A stretch of DNA of 64,000 nt, taken from NCBI GenBank assembly GCA_022885665.1, contig JAGQDJ010000003.1, positions 186,001 to 250,000 on the forward strand, given 5' to 3'. Under the pieces are notes generated by a model. The model ran no database searches. It was given only the letters and a program-made list of their open reading frames with translations, and was not told where the DNA came from. Source of the stretch: Triops longicaudatus (Eukaryota > Arthropoda > Branchiopoda > Notostraca > Triopsidae). Positions 48,613 through 56,246 of the stretch are shown one piece after another. Both the position numbers and the translations under genes were made by a program. Position 1 is the first letter of the stretch. Every line of letters starts with the position of its first letter.

Positions 48613-48813
48613 TCACTTCCCGATTTTCAAGACTTGCCACGCCAGAGCTTCCAGTTCTCCCGGACTCAAAGCATACTCCAACGTTCTCCTGGCTTCATTT
48701 CTCACTTCTTCCGCACTTGCTTTCGGAATCGACTTAACTTCACTTTTATTGCTTTTTGCACTCTCGCCCTTCGTTTGGGCATCAGTTAGCCACCCGGGCA
48801 AATTTCTCTTCAT
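48613..48813 (-). CDS. 66-residue microprotein with Ku-binding-like motif (CYREN/MRI-like)
   Basis: A complete ORF begins 75 nt after the FAM89 stop codon on the same strand and in the same frame phase; the intervening sequence has in-frame TGA and TAA, so stop readthrough is excluded. The protein starts MKRNLPGWLTDA. KRNLPGWL fits the APLF-type Ku-binding motif (basic residues, then L-P-x-W). After a Ser/Lys-rich linker comes EYALSPGELEALAWQVLKIG, which resembles the helical segment in vertebrate CYREN/MRI as I recall it. CYREN binds Ku and regulates non-homologous end joining. The C-terminal Phe-rich XLF-type motif of CYREN is missing. The ATG has G at -3. No canonical poly(A) signal lies between FAM89 and this ORF; GATAAA lies about 12 nt behind its stop. 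It could be the second cistron of the FAM89 transcript or a separate gene. Confidence 0.5.
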   Translation of the reverse strand: MKRNLPGWLTDAQTKGESAKSNKSEVKSIPKASAEEVRNEARRTLEYALSPGELEALAWQVLKIGK

Positions 48814-48888
48814 GTCTCTTTAGCTTCTCAAGAACTCGCTTTTAGAATTTCACTTTTGCACCACTTGTGCGTGAAACAAATGAATTGT

Positions 48889-49900
48889 TTAAATGTCTTG
48901 ATCATCGTAGGCTAAACTAGACTTGGACGAGGTCGAGTCAGCATCTGAGTAACGTTCATTCACAGAGTCAAGCATATGACCAGTACTGCGGTAACCGGAT
49001 TGCTGCGTATACTGGTAGTAATCTTGTCTGTCACCTTCTTCACCTTCTTCCAGCAACATGTCCCATGACGTACTTCCGGGATGAGAGTTCGGCGAAGTCA
49101 AATCCAAGTCCCCTGACGTGATCATCTGCTTGAAGTCCTGAACAGCTTCGTTTAAAGACCACAACTGACACAACAGCGACATGTCTAGTTGCCGTAAACC
49201 CACCTGAACCTCCGAAAAACAAGTGACAGTTTTAGAAATCAGGAAAACGAATCAAATAAATGAGAAAAAAAGACTAAAAATGTTCGCACTATATTTGTGA
49301 ACTAAAAATATTGCGTAGCAAAGTAAAAAAAAAGAGCTAAAAAAATCGAACATAAAAAACTCATTGGAAATAAGGAAGTAAATAAAATTTACATACAAAT
49401 GTTGAAAATGAAATGAAAAAATTATAGATTGCTGACATTATACGATAATACTAAAAAACGTATGATCATCATAAGAAAAAGAATTATTAAAAAATACAAA
49501 GGTGCAAATTAGTGTCTGTGAAGGAATCCTTGGACCACATTACCATTTCTTTACGGAGCAATGCAATTTGCGAGTCCAAGCTACTCTTGCTCCTGCGAAC
49601 GCTGGGATTGGTCGAATTCAAGTGAAAACTGGGTGATGAAGCCGTCGATAATGAACTAGGGCGAGGAGGGGGTGGTGGGGGACCACGTGGAGGTCGCGGA
49701 CGGTGATGAGGGTCTCCGTTGCGTTGCGGACTGCTTCGGGGTTCAGGAACAGGTGACGGCGAGCTGGGGCCGACGTTTGCGTAATCAGATTCGTTTTGAG
49801 CTGGAGGTTTGTATCCGCCACTGAAGGTCAATAAGCCACTCAAACTTTTCGGTAACGGAGGCAAGCCTTGGATAGATGCCATTATTCGCCTTTGCTTCAA
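48889..49900 (-). CDS. FAM89: FAM89A/B-like protein (LRAP25 family) with proline-rich insert
   Basis: Two exons on the minus strand, 49900 to about 49541 and about 49203 to 48889. The N-terminus contains the family block LPPLPKSLSGLL. The exon end ALLRKEM joins in frame to VGLRQLDMSLLCQLWSLNEA, giving the nearly invariant FAM89 core LLRKEMVGLRQLDMSLLCQL. In mouse, FAM89B/LRAP25 is an adaptor joining MRCK kinase, LIMK1 and actin regulation at the lamellipodium. The protein is longer than vertebrate FAM89 because of a Pro/Arg-rich insert (about residues 25-75, with RPPRGPPPPPPRP, a possible SH3 or WW ligand) between the two conserved blocks. The tail has Tyr/Ser-rich segments and ends AYDDQDI. 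Either of two nearby ATGs (49898-49900, 49880-49882) could be the start. Confidence 0.85.
49204..49540 (-). other. FAM89 intron
   Basis: AT-rich intron of about 337 bp between the two conserved FAM89 blocks. Nothing else seen. Confidence 0.6.
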
Positions 49901-50388
49901 AGTACTGAAAATAAGTTGTTAACAAACGATTTTTTAAGGTTTAGTAAGCGAAAGGATGCCGCTTACCGGCCTGCGAGGCCGAAAAAACACTGATCGAATA
50001 ATACGAAGCGCAACAGCGATTGAGCAAAGCTTTCTTTCGTTCTGGAGATGACGTAGCGAGGTTTCTCATAAAAATGACGCGCCTTTGGAACCGTAACCGC
50101 AACTTCCCATACGTAGCATTCGTCACGGTAGTTGAGTGAGCACGTGTGAAAGTGCTTTACACAAGTCCAGCACCTGAGAGGGTGAGTACAACTTGTATAT
50201 TAATCTTTCAGCTGAGCATGCAATTTGTAGAAAGTGAGATTTCTAAGTGGGAAGCTTTCCTTATTCTGTAACACTCGTTCTAGCGAAGTTTACAGAACAC
50301 GGAAATAAAATTAAAAAACTGAAAAAATTGGAAATTTTAGATATGTTTATGAGAATAAGTAAAATCAAAAGGTACAGAATTACCGAGT
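49901..50388. other. FAM89 upstream region and ANAPC11 3' flank
   Basis: Holds the FAM89 promoter/leader (TACTGAAAATAAG near 49905 resembles an exon border) and the short 3' flank of ANAPC11. An open frame at 49941-50126 has no motif. No other feature. Confidence 0.4.
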
Positions 50389-50755
50389 TTATTCTTTAAA
50401 TTTCCACTCTTGACGACACATGGGACATTGGTGTTGGACTTGTTGGGAGTTCAACCACTTCATAATACAGTGAATGTGAAAACAATGCGAGCACTGTCCC
50501 CAGACTACAACCAACACAAGATTAGAATATTATTGAAAGGAATAAGGTTACGGATTCACCTAAAGGGCAGTCATCTCCTGGAAGCTTACAATCGTTACAA
50601 CAAGCGTCAAATGAGTTTCGACAAATACCACAGCTATCGTCATTAGCAATCCATTTCCAGACAGCAACGCCTGTCCAACCTTCATAAAGCAATAAAAATT
50701 ATTATAGAAAACATTAAATTAATTCGTCTTACTCACCTTTGATTTTCACTTTCAT
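50389..50755 (-). CDS. ANAPC11: Anaphase-promoting complex subunit 11, RING-H2 E3 catalytic subunit
   Basis: Three exons on the minus strand giving about 84 residues, the normal size. Exon 1 encodes MKVKIKG; exon 2 starts WTGVAVWKWIANDDSCGICR and ends CKLPGDDCPL; exon 3 begins with VWGQCSHCFHIHCIMKWLNS and ends CPMCRQEWKFKE. All zinc ligands of the RING-H2 domain are present (CGIC, CCNDC, C-x-H-C-x-H-x2-C, CPMC), with the extra Cys of the third zinc site. With APC2 it forms the catalytic core of the APC/C, which recruits UBE2C/UBE2S to ubiquitinate cyclin B and securin. The AATAAA hexamer overlaps the stop codon (GAATAAAC). Head to head with TRNT1, 309 bp apart. Confidence 0.98.
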
Positions 50756-51064
50756 TATATTTAACCATTCGGTTGAGAAATTTTCAAAACTTTTACAGAA
50801 ATACCAACCTTCCTCCTTTTCTGTTTGCTATCGATTTCGTGGAGCTTGACTTATGGTAAAAATCGATTGTTTTAAGACTAGGCCTTACTATCGATTATTT
50901 TAAAAGTCTTCTATAACTTGTCCACGCCCACAAACAGAAGAATGATAACGCTTACCACGTGTTTGCTTGCTTAAAATGTCTTTAGCAATATAGTAGGTAA
51001 ACGAAACAAAATAAACATGTTGTAAAGATATTAATGTGTCGTATAATAGGTAAAACTTACACGA
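50756..51064. promoter_or_regulatory. Bidirectional promoter of ANAPC11 and TRNT1 with three ATCGAT elements
   Basis: A 309-bp gap between start codons on opposite strands. It contains TATCGATT at 50829-50836, AATCGATT at 50861-50868 and TATCGATT at 50889-50896: three ATCGAT palindromes in 68 bp, one base from the DRE octamer TATCGATA. No TATA box. A DRE-type bidirectional housekeeping promoter is inferred. Confidence 0.6.
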
Positions 51065-53370
51065 ATGCATAAGGTATTGGCTGTTGTGTCACGATTAACG
51101 TTCAGCGATTATCAACTATTCTGTCGACTTCGACAAACAAATCTAGGGTCGACGTATCTCTTCTCTGTTGTAGTAAGCAATTTTTTTTAGCTGCCAGGTA
51201 ATTGTTAATGATTCACTTTGTAGGTTTGTAGGAGAGAAAGTGATTTCGTGAGCTACCCGAGGTCACCTGTGCGAAATTTGATTGACAGATCGCACTTTGC
51301 GCAGAACTTTTCTCTCTCTTCGACACAGCAAAGCACACTTTGGACTCGTTACCCCACCAGAAAGGATCCTGTTATTATGAAACTTCAAACTCCAGAGTTT
51401 AAGAGCATTTTCACCCCTGAATTGGAAGTACTTGCCAATATTTTCAAAGAAAATGGCTACGAAATTCGCCTTGCTGGGGGACCAGTAAGGTTAGCAAGCT
51501 GTCTTAAAACTAATTAAATAATTTAAACAAATAACATTTTCTGTCATAATGTTCGTACAATTTTAAACATAGGGACTTATTAAGCGGGAAATCTCCCAGC
51601 GATTTGGATTTCGCCACAACTGCAACTCCTGACCAGATGAAGGAAATGTTTACCAAAGCAGAAATTCGTATGCTGAATCTAAAGGGCGAAAAGCATGGCA
51701 CAATTACCGTCCGTATCAATGATAAAGTTAACTACGAAGTAAAAATTTACCACTTGGAAGTGCATTCCAGCGCTAATCCCTGTTTTGCTCGATTAGATTA
51801 CGACATTAAGGATTGACACCGTAACTTATGGACGGCATGCAGACGTGCAGTTTATCACTGATTGGGAAGTAGATGCTGGCCGCCGCGATTTGACTTTCAA
51901 TTCACTCTTTCTGGGTAGCGAAACTTATCTTTTAATCCCGTGTAATTTACTTTGCAAGTATTCTTATCCTGTTAAAACAGGTCTCGATGGGACGGTTTAT
52001 GATTACTATAACGGTTACGAAGACTTGAAAGCTAAACGCATAGCTTTCGTTGGAGATGCCGTCACGCGAATTCAGGAAGATTACCTCCGTATTTTGCGAT
52101 ATTTCAGGTACCCTAGCTCCTATTTGTCAATGTGCTTCACTTAATTGAAAGAAATATAAAAATTAAATATAAGAAGATCCAAATATTCTGTTTTTAATTA
52201 CAATACTGTTAAAACCAATAAAATTGGTTAAAATGACGTGAATGAAAACAAACAAATAAAGTATAGAAGAAAAATGTACTGAAGCCACTTTACTTACTAG
52301 GTTTTACGCCATTGTTGCAGATCAGGCGAACAGTCACGAAGAATCTACAATTCAAGCCATTACAGATAACGCGGAAGGCTTGAGTTCCATCTCAGGTGAA
52401 CGAATTTGGGTCGAAATGCGGAAAATTTTGAACTCCAAATACGCTGGAGACTTAATGCACACCATGCTCGAGGTCGGTATTGGACCTTTTGTCGGTACGT
52501 AGGCTTTAGCTTCCTTAAAACGCTTTATGAAAACATAAATATTTATATCCATGTTTGTGTATATGTTGAAACTTATCAGGATTACCCAGCGACCCTAATC
52601 TCGAGGAGTTAGATCGAGTGTGGACCTTGAGTAAGAAATTGGGTCTGCAACTTCAGCCGATGACCTTGCTTGCAGCTTTGTTGCGCAACCACGAAGAGGT
52701 ATGCGTTTTGAATCCAATCAAAATAGATATGATTTATTTCAATCGTTACAGGTTATGAATCTTCATTCGCGGCTGAAATTGTCGGCATATGAGCGGGATT
52801 TGTGTTTGTTTGTAATCCAGAATCGCGAGGATAAACCTTCCGACAAACCTCTTAAGTAATTTTTTTTTAATTTCTATTTTTTATTATCTAGCGTGCTTCA
52901 GTATTTTTCGTTTTGTTTCTAGAAATCAATTTCAGTTTATTTCCATAATTTTCTTTGCAAGAAATATAATGGATTTTAATGTGATTTTTTTTTACAAAAT
53001 AGGCCGTACATGTTCTTAGTGATTGATAGCAAGTTCAAACAGTCGGACGTTTTGGAGTGGGTCAAGGAAGTTTTGAAATACCGCGGAGAAGTGGCTTTAG
53101 TGGAAGAATTTAGCCAATGGAAGCCTCCTCGCTTTCCAGTGTCGGGCCACGTTTTAAAAGAAAGTGGTGTTCCAGGTAAATACCATTTATTTGGAAAATT
53201 TAAACACGGAATATGTTTAAAAAATTGAAGGTGGAAAGCACATGAACGCAGTTTTGCAACGATTGAAAGATCGCTGGAAGGAAAGCGAGTTTTCCATGGA
53301 CAGCCAAGCCTTGACAGAGCTAATTCCATCAGTTATGTCTGATCTGGGAATCACAGCCAAGAAAAATTGA
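51065..53370 (+). CDS. TRNT1: CCA-adding tRNA nucleotidyltransferase 1 (mitochondrial and cytosolic)
   Basis: About ten exons. The catalytic head has RLAGGPVRDLLSGKSPSDLD and FATTATPDQM, the class II nucleotidyltransferase GG-x(9)-D-x-D motif (DLD is the metal-binding pair), followed by KHGTITVRI, the RRDLTFNSLF motif B, the GLDGTVYDYYNGYEDLKAKR segment and TRIQEDYLRILRYFRF. GERIWVEMRKIL and later helices form the neck and body. The enzyme adds CCA to tRNA 3' ends. There are two candidate starts: 51065 opens a 36-codon exon (MHKVLAVVSRLTFSDYQLFC) that splices in frame at 51172/51224 and gives a basic, Asp/Glu-poor mitochondrial-style leader; 51377 gives MKLQTPEF, matching the cytosolic start of human TRNT1 (MKLQSPEF). 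The 56-nt intron at 51739-51794 is inferred from family alignment (ITTLRID). Confidence 0.93.
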
Positions 53371-53912
53371 GCATTTCTTTCCAAAACGGGAGGCAAACCA
53401 CTTCGAAACTGCAAAAGGCTTAAGTTCTTTAAAGGGAACCAACCTGTAAAAAGTCAATGGAAATACACCGATAAGTTATCGCATTGATACGTTACGGCTT
53501 TCGACTAATTTTTGGATATTTCGTGTTGTAAATCAATTTCTCTTGTTAAAGATCAAGGCTACGTTCGAACTTGCCCTTGCGTCATATATGATAATTTTCA
53601 GGGGAGATTAACTATACTTTGGCAGTTATCCGGTCAAAGAAAGTTTCCGGTCAAAGAATTTCGTCAGAAAGGAACGTATTAGATAATATCATTTGATGTC
53701 GGAACATCGTGATAAACTACTGCGTAGCTATTATTTGAACAGCAATTAATGTTCAGTAAGTAAAAATGTATCAATAGGCTCCAAAGTCTTGTTACACTTG
53801 TTTGGTTAGTGAAAGAAAATGTAAGCGAAGCTATGAATGGAAAACTGAATTGAAATCTTATCTTATATAACGTTAATTTTTAGTTAACCTATTGTTGCAA
53901 TCTAATCAAGTT

Positions 53913-54175
53913 GGCTGACGAGTTGTTGAAGCGAGAACAATGCCTGGAACAAAGAAAAATATTGTTTCTCGGCTGTTAACGATATCACTCGCCATTTAAT
54001 CCTGCACACAGACCAAAAATCCTTTTGTTCACATTTAGTCACGCTGACTAAAGAGTTGTGAACGGAGAACACTGCCTAGAACAAAGAAAAACATTCTTTT
54101 ATGTCCATCGACTGCCAATGATATCACTCGCGATTTAATCCCTCTGCACAATGACAAAAACCACCTTTTGACTGA
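53913..54175. repeat. Tandem direct repeat, two copies of about 132 bp
   Basis: Shared blocks include GAGAACA.TGCCT.GAACAAAG (53935 and 54067 region) and ATATCACTCGC.ATTTAATCC. Offsets between matching blocks are about 132 bp. Copies are roughly 75-80% alike. The array lies just upstream of the TATA box of the first CBM14 gene and may be part of its control region. Confidence 0.75.
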
Positions 54176-54235
54176 TACGATTGTTCTTCAAATCACGAGC
54201 AAGGAAGATTAACTGCTTATCACTTGGTATACGAG

Positions 54236-54248
54236 TTATATATAAAAG
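54236..54248 (+). promoter_or_regulatory. TATA box of first CBM14 gene
   Basis: TATATATAAAAG lies about 180 bp before the ATG at 54426. An intron in the 5' UTR (TTGTATTAG acceptor just before the ATG) explains the distance. Position and strength fit a tissue-specific promoter. Confidence 0.6.
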
Positions 54249-54425
54249 ATCTCCCAAAACTGATTTTCTGACAGTAAATCCAAACGTCTGGTTCTACCGA
54301 GTGCTACGCGTTTTACTAGTTTTCAAGAAACCTCAATTTATATTCGTCTTGCCTATACGTGCATTGTGTGTATTACAAACGAGTTAAATTTCTATAAATT
54401 GGTGCTAAAATTCTTGTATTAGGTA

Positions 54426-54788
54426 ATGAAGCCGTGGTCCGTTGCTTTGGTTAGCCTTGTGTTGTTGGCTATTGTTGGTTGCGAGGCGAAAACCATCCGC
54501 ATCCGGCCGCAAAAATCTTTCTTGGAAAAGGAACATCTCCTCGGCTTCAAGAAAGATGTTCGCCTTCCTATAGTACTGGCCATCGAATGCCCTGAAGTTG
54601 ACGGCGCGTACCCGGTCTACATCGCCGATCCGGATAATTGCCACGCTTTCTACGAATGTTCCAACGGATTGCCCTACCATTTCGTCTGCCCTGGCGATTT
54701 AGTGTTTGACCCTGTTCTCAATGTTTGTAACTGGGGCGACTGCGATGACGACGGCTCAGGTTCTAAAGCTGCTGTCTTGCTGGCTTAA
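54426..54788 (+). CDS. Secreted single-domain chitin-binding protein (CBM14/peritrophin-A), copy 1
   Basis: One coding exon, 120 residues. A signal peptide (MKPWSVALVSLVLLAIVGC) is followed by a basic linker and one CBM14 module from IECPEVDGAYPVYIADP to CNWGDC, with all six cysteines (C-x(18)-C-x5-C-x10-C-x12-C-x5-C approximately). The aromatic positions of the chitin face (YIADPDNCHAFYECSNG) are kept. Such proteins bind chitin in the gut peritrophic matrix or cuticle. It ends in a short Gly/Ser/Ala tail. The ATG directly follows a splice-acceptor-like TTAG, so the leader is spliced. It is a tandem relative of the gene at 55477. Confidence 0.9.
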   Translation: MKPWSVALVSLVLLAIVGCEAKTIRIRPQKSFLEKEHLLGFKKDVRLPIVLAIECPEVDGAYPVYIADPDNCHAFYECSNGLPYHFVCPGDLVFDPVLNVCNWGDCDDDGSGSKAAVLLA

Positions 54789-54938
54789 ATGATCGTTATT
54801 TCGTGTGCAATACATCGTTATTTGTAACACGGTACCGGAGTAATTCGTAGAGTACATATAAACCATAGCTGCTTGTTATCATGTATAAAGTTTGCTGTTT
54901 CTCTTTACGAATATGAAGACATACGTCTGCGTCTTGTA

Positions 54939-55124
54939 CAGTACTTCCCACACACAAAAAACGGTCCCAACAAAGCGCCGCATGCTAACAGCTCGGCACC
55001 ATGTAAAAAAGCGACGCTGCGGGACAGTAGCGATTCATGCAGTCAAAAATGGGACATGCTCAAGTAGCTGCCGTGGCGTTAGGAATAGGAATTTTGTTGG
55101 GACCGTCTTTTACAGAAAGTACTG
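54939..55124. mobile_element. 186-bp MITE-like element with inverted ends
   Basis: Left end CAGTACTTCCC...ACGGTCCCAACAAA pairs with the inverted right end CAGTACTTTCTG...GACGGTCCCAACAAA. The arms are about 36 nt with a few mismatches. A TA precedes the left end but the right flank is GA, so the target duplication is imperfect. The CAGTACTT terminus is of Tc1/mariner type. No transposase; lies between the two CBM14 genes. Confidence 0.65.
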
Positions 55125-55311
55125 GACACTCGAATGGTAATTTAGTTCATACGGTGAGTCAAACTGAAAAAGCAGTGCTCCATTGACTCTCCTCTCCTCT
55201 ACGTCAAAGAAATTGTTCGATGAAAATTCTGGATCTTTACTGTCTAGTCGTTCCTAAGCTAGGGAAACTAATCAGCTAGTGTTATCTTAGGCTTAATGCA
55301 TCTAGCCTGGG

Positions 55312-55320
55312 GCTATAAAA
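55312..55320 (+). promoter_or_regulatory. TATA box of second CBM14 gene
   Basis: CTATAAAAG lies about 160 bp upstream of the ATG at 55477, with a leader intron in between. Both CBM14 copies therefore have a TATA box, unlike the housekeeping genes in the window. Confidence 0.6.
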
Positions 55321-55476
55321 GAACTCCACAAACTTGCAAAAGGATAACTTTAGCAGTGGCAGTATACTTCGAGACTCTCAAACTTTCCATCACCTAATTT
55401 TAAAAGTCTTCACGGTAGGTTTTGAAGCCAAAATGAGTAACTCAGTTCTTAAGTCGTTTTCTTTGCAGAATAGAAA

Positions 55477-55857
55477 ATGATGCGAATACCAGCTGGTATC
55501 CTAGTATTGGTAGCCATTTGCTGTCTGGCAGCAGCCAGTGAAGATTCGTTTGAAGAAGAGGGAATTATTAAGGTTCACCCAGTTCACCCTATTCATCCAG
55601 TACACCCGGTACGTCCCGTGCACCCTGTTCACCCTGCGAAGGACGCAAATCCTCACAAGCTGAAAGGCGAAGTGTATTGCCCGGTCAGAGATTCGTGGGA
55701 AGCTGTGTATATAGCCAATCCTAGTGATTGTCACTCTTTCTACCTGTGTTCTAACGGTTCCCCGATCAAATTTATGTGTCCTAACGATTTAGTGTGGAAT
55801 GAGTCATTGCAAGTGTGCGACTTTGGCATTTGCGATGACAACGAAGGATCAGGTTAA
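55477..55857 (+). CDS. Secreted chitin-binding protein (CBM14), copy 2, with His-Pro-Val repeat
   Basis: One coding exon, 126 residues. The signal peptide (MMRIPAGILVLVAICCLAAA) is followed by an acidic stretch, then a run of about ten HPV/HPI/RPV tripeptides, then one CBM14 module (CPVRDSWEAVYIANPSDCHS ... VCDFGICDD) with six cysteines. Compared with copy 1, the module core is clearly homologous (VYIA.P..CH.FY.CSNG; DLV.....VC..G.C) but the linker is different. The His-Pro repeats could bind metal or cross-link; this is a guess. Likely role is in peritrophic matrix or cuticle. Confidence 0.9.
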   Translation: MMRIPAGILVLVAICCLAAASEDSFEEEGIIKVHPVHPIHPVHPVRPVHPVHPAKDANPHKLKGEVYCPVRDSWEAVYIANPSDCHSFYLCSNGSPIKFMCPNDLVWNESLQVCDFGICDDNEGSG

Positions 55858-56246
55858 TCTTGGCTTTATGCTGCCCTCGTGTTTACGCTTACTTCAGGTA
55901 TTGTTGTGCTCGCTTAAAAATTAGAACCACTTTGCTCTTATTGTATGAGCAACATGTATAAATATAAATAGTTCCCTAGGGTTCTTACCAAGTCGACTTA
56001 ATGCGATAAGCCTGCATGATCAGCCGTAGTAAATCAATAAAATTACTGCAATAAATAAAGACACTGTGGCGGAATGTTGTATTTTAATTTTCGACATTTT
56101 TTTCCTTGCAATGCATGAACACTAGTTTACATTATAGGCACTGTTAAGTAAACGTTGGGAAGAGAAATCATACAGTTATTTACACAATAGCGGGAAATCT
56201 GGAGACAGAAATCTCACTTCGAGAAACTCAAATTTCGAAATTCTAG
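55858..56246. other. 3' region of CBM14 copy 2 and of the minus-strand membrane protein gene
   Basis: CAATAAAATT and AATAAATAAAG (about 56035-56060) are poly(A) signals for the plus-strand gene. Nothing else seen. Confidence 0.6.

Larger units (their letters stand above)
53371..54425. other. TRNT1-CBM14 intergenic region with 132-bp tandem duplication
   Basis: Includes a two-copy direct repeat (53913-54175, separate entry), a TATATAAAAG box at about 54238-54247 and the 5' leader of the first CBM14 gene. No other gene seen. Confidence 0.5.
54789..55476. other. Gap between the two CBM14 genes
   Basis: Holds an inverted-repeat element (54939-55124), a TATA box (CTATAAAAG, about 55312-55320), and a leader exon with GTAGGT donor near 55415 and CTTTGCAG acceptor before 55477. 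Open frames in the inverted-repeat element are not considered genes. Confidence 0.5.
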
